In this document: one piece after another, positions 63,203-64,000 of the stretch
Numbering within the stretch: the first letter of the stretch is position 1
Layout: every line of letters begins with the position of its first letter
NCBI GenBank assembly: GCA_046759385.1
Contig: JBHICC010000004.1
Coordinates: forward strand, 14,514-78,513
Reading direction: 5' to 3'
DNA: 64,000 bases
Origin: JBHICC01 sp046759385
GTDB lineage: Bacteria > Pseudomonadota > Gammaproteobacteria > Acidiferrobacterales > SPGG2
The notes under the pieces: model-generated
The model's input: the letters and a program-made list of their open reading frames with translations, nothing else
The model's database searches: none
What the model was told of the DNA's origin: nothing
Program-made: the position numbers and the translations under genes

Positions 63203-63532
63203 GCTTTTTAGGATGTCGCCTTCAGCGACGTTATATGAGCCGGGTCTCGTCCCGGCGGACGAGGAACTTTGGTTTTGGCCAAAGTTCCCAAAGCCATTCG
63301 CCCCTGGCTCTTCGGCCCGAAAACCGGGCTACCCTCGCGCGAAGCTTACCTCAGAGGGTCCGCGCAAGGGCTATCCATGGCCCTGGCCCGGACGCGCGAG
63401 ATCCTTCTCGCGCCCCTTCGGGCCTGCGCTTCGACTTCACTCCTCGCTCGGCTCGAGCAAAGGGGCGGGAAAACAAAAACGACTAACGTCTCACGATTCG
63501 CAAGCGTACGCGACTATTCACCGGTGTCATAT
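63203..63532. repeat. Non-coding interval with strong hairpin, possible dispersed repeat
   Basis: No gene is supported in this 330-nt stretch. GGAACTTTGG (63263-63272) and CCAAAGTTCC (63279-63288) form a perfect 10-bp stem with a 6-nt loop and no T-run. Short open frames cross the region, but their composition (Arg/Ser-rich, with no start site) suggests chance. The wording AACTTTGG...CCAAAGTTCCCAAAG is like intergenic repeats seen near RNA genes in other proteobacteria; copy number in this genome must be tested. GTGTCA / TGACAC (63524-63539) forms a further palindrome over the tRNA promoter -35. Confidence 0.4.
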
Positions 63533-63561
63533 TTGACACTTCGCAGTACGCTACGCATAAT
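63533..63561 (+). promoter_or_regulatory. Promoter of tRNA-Lys
   Basis: TTGACA (63533-63538), exactly 17 nt, CATAAT (63556-63561): a near-consensus sigma70 promoter. The expected start is near 63568, about 29 nt before the tRNA. A 16-bp inverted repeat GTGTCA-TATT-TGACAC (63524-63539) covers the -35 box. GC-rich bases follow the -10, as in stringently controlled stable RNA promoters. Confidence 0.8.
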
Positions 63562-63596
63562 TCGCGTGCCTCAGACCCCCTTCCGAGTGCGATAAC

Positions 63597-63669
63597 GGGC
63601 CGTTAGCTCAGTTGGCAGAGCATCTGACTTTTAATCAGAGGGTCGTTGGTTCGATTCCAACACGGCCCA
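63597..63669 (+). tRNA. tRNA-Lys (anticodon UUU)
   Basis: 73 nt. Acceptor GGGCCGT pairs with ACGGCCC. The D-arm holds AGCTCAGTTGGCAGAGC, and the anticodon stem TCTGA/TCAGA encloses the loop CTTTTAA with anticodon TTT (63630-63632). The T-arm is GTTGGTTCGATTCCAAC. After the discriminator A the genome reads CAT, so the CCA end is not encoded. It follows cpoB, as lysT does in E. coli. Confidence 0.97.
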
Positions 63670-63709
63670 CATATACAAGCACGAAACGCGCCTCCCACTA
63701 GAGGCCGTT

Positions 63710-63913
63710 CTACAATAATCCACCCTGTTCTATAACCCCCCCTCCGAATTCGATAACCAAGGGCCGCTCACCGCCCTTGAGCCGTCTACGCATCCACAGG
63801 TTTGTCGAGTCCACCTCCTCCATCAGGTGAAGTCGATCCTCAACCTCACGTACCTCATTCCCTAGTTCGGTCAGGATCTTCTGACGACTCAGCGGTTGCG
63901 GCCGCCCAAACAT
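63710..63913 (-). CDS. Small hypothetical protein next to tRNA-Lys
   Basis: 67 aa, convergent with the tRNA. ILTELGNEVREVEDRLHLME is a likely amphipathic helix, followed by RRRLKGGERPLVIEFGGGVI. I recognise no family. The regular helical heptads and absence of a competing frame make it a plausible gene, but there is no clear ribosome site, and the true 5' part could lie differently. A gene just behind a tRNA may also mark an integration site; no att repeat is visible. Confidence 0.35.
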   Translation of the reverse strand: MFGRPQPLSRQKILTELGNEVREVEDRLHLMEEVDSTNLWMRRRLKGGERPLVIEFGGGVIEQGGLL

Positions 63914-64000
63914 GTCTCGATTCTACCAGGCGCGTTCGCGTAAACGAGGCTTCGCCGATGCGATGCGGATCCAGGGGGATAAAATACCCCATGGATACCT

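Noticed and set aside
63235..63595. Open frames between cpoB and tRNA-Lys
   Set aside because: They run across the 10-bp hairpin and the tRNA promoter, lack ribosome sites, and have low-complexity Arg/Ser/Leu composition.
63597..63913. Integrated element at tRNA-Lys
   Set aside because: No integrase, no repeated tRNA 3' end, and the only neighbour is one short unrecognised frame; the window ends too soon to decide.

Overview
The window is one continuous stretch of bacterial chromosome of moderately high GC content. It is densely coding, with about 60 genes, one tRNA, and no insertion sequence, prophage or CRISPR array that I could recognise. The strongest taxonomic clue is the right end. There the order fmdB, DUF502, aspS, nudB, (lipase), yebC, ruvC, ruvA, ruvB, ybgC, tolQ, tolR, tolA, tolB, pal, cpoB, tRNA-Lys matches the gammaproteobacterial arrangement; in Escherichia coli cpoB is likewise followed by a lysine tRNA gene. 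The rest of the window is rich in acyl-CoA metabolism and does not resemble an enteric genome. I infer a free-living, non-enteric gammaproteobacterium and cannot name a genus.

Layout. 1-4583: a LiuR-type branched-chain acyl-CoA regulon. It holds the start of isovaleryl-CoA dehydrogenase, a hotdog thioesterase, the MerR-family regulator, and the B12-dependent fused mutase IcmF. Three copies of the same operator sit at the promoters. 4770-11150: envelope and housekeeping genes (bPH2 protein, DUF2959 lipoprotein, NnrU, two GNAT acetyltransferases) plus an enolase-superfamily dehydratase next to a 2-oxo acid hydratase/FAH-family enzyme. 11175-12715: an alpha/beta hydrolase with a ComB-family phosphatase. 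12815-21376: one long minus-strand operon encoding three TPR proteins, a small periplasmic protein, an ExbB-type channel, two ExbD-type proteins and an AgmX/GltJ-like TonB protein. This is an envelope motor separate from Tol-Pal and resembles the Agl/Glt set.

21604-26729: a minus-strand operon of acyl-CoA ligase, DUF6285 protein, APH-like kinase, acyl-CoA dehydrogenase with Asp in place of the catalytic Glu, and SDR. These are the same five protein types as the Lva 4-hydroxyacyl-CoA (levulinate) pathway. 26758-29023: a divergent group with possible B12 links: a BtuF-like protein, a PP-loop ATPase and a QueG-like 4Fe-4S protein. 29739-38148: a complete LIV-type ABC importer between a long-chain acyl-CoA synthetase and an unusual PaaK-like protein. 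38223-48637: CoA-binding protein, MetY, another acyl-CoA synthetase, HinT, thioesterase, FetAB, Pcm and a fused 5-oxoprolinase. 48751-50807: an HU-family protein and a Tat-exported amidohydrolase. 50968-63669: the conserved aspS-ruv-tol-pal-tRNA block.

How it fits together: much of the window activates, oxidises, rearranges or hydrolyses CoA thioesters. Four CoA-ligase-type proteins, two ACADs, an SDR, two thioesterases and a mutase are present, along with a transporter that probably supplies an acid substrate. The most unusual sequence structure is a family of intergenic elements (29016-29099, 40056-40168, 44874-44953) built of degenerate tandem heptamers. In each, a first arm of heptamers faces an inverted second arm of exactly four heptamers (28 nt), and the element begins at the stop codon of the upstream gene.
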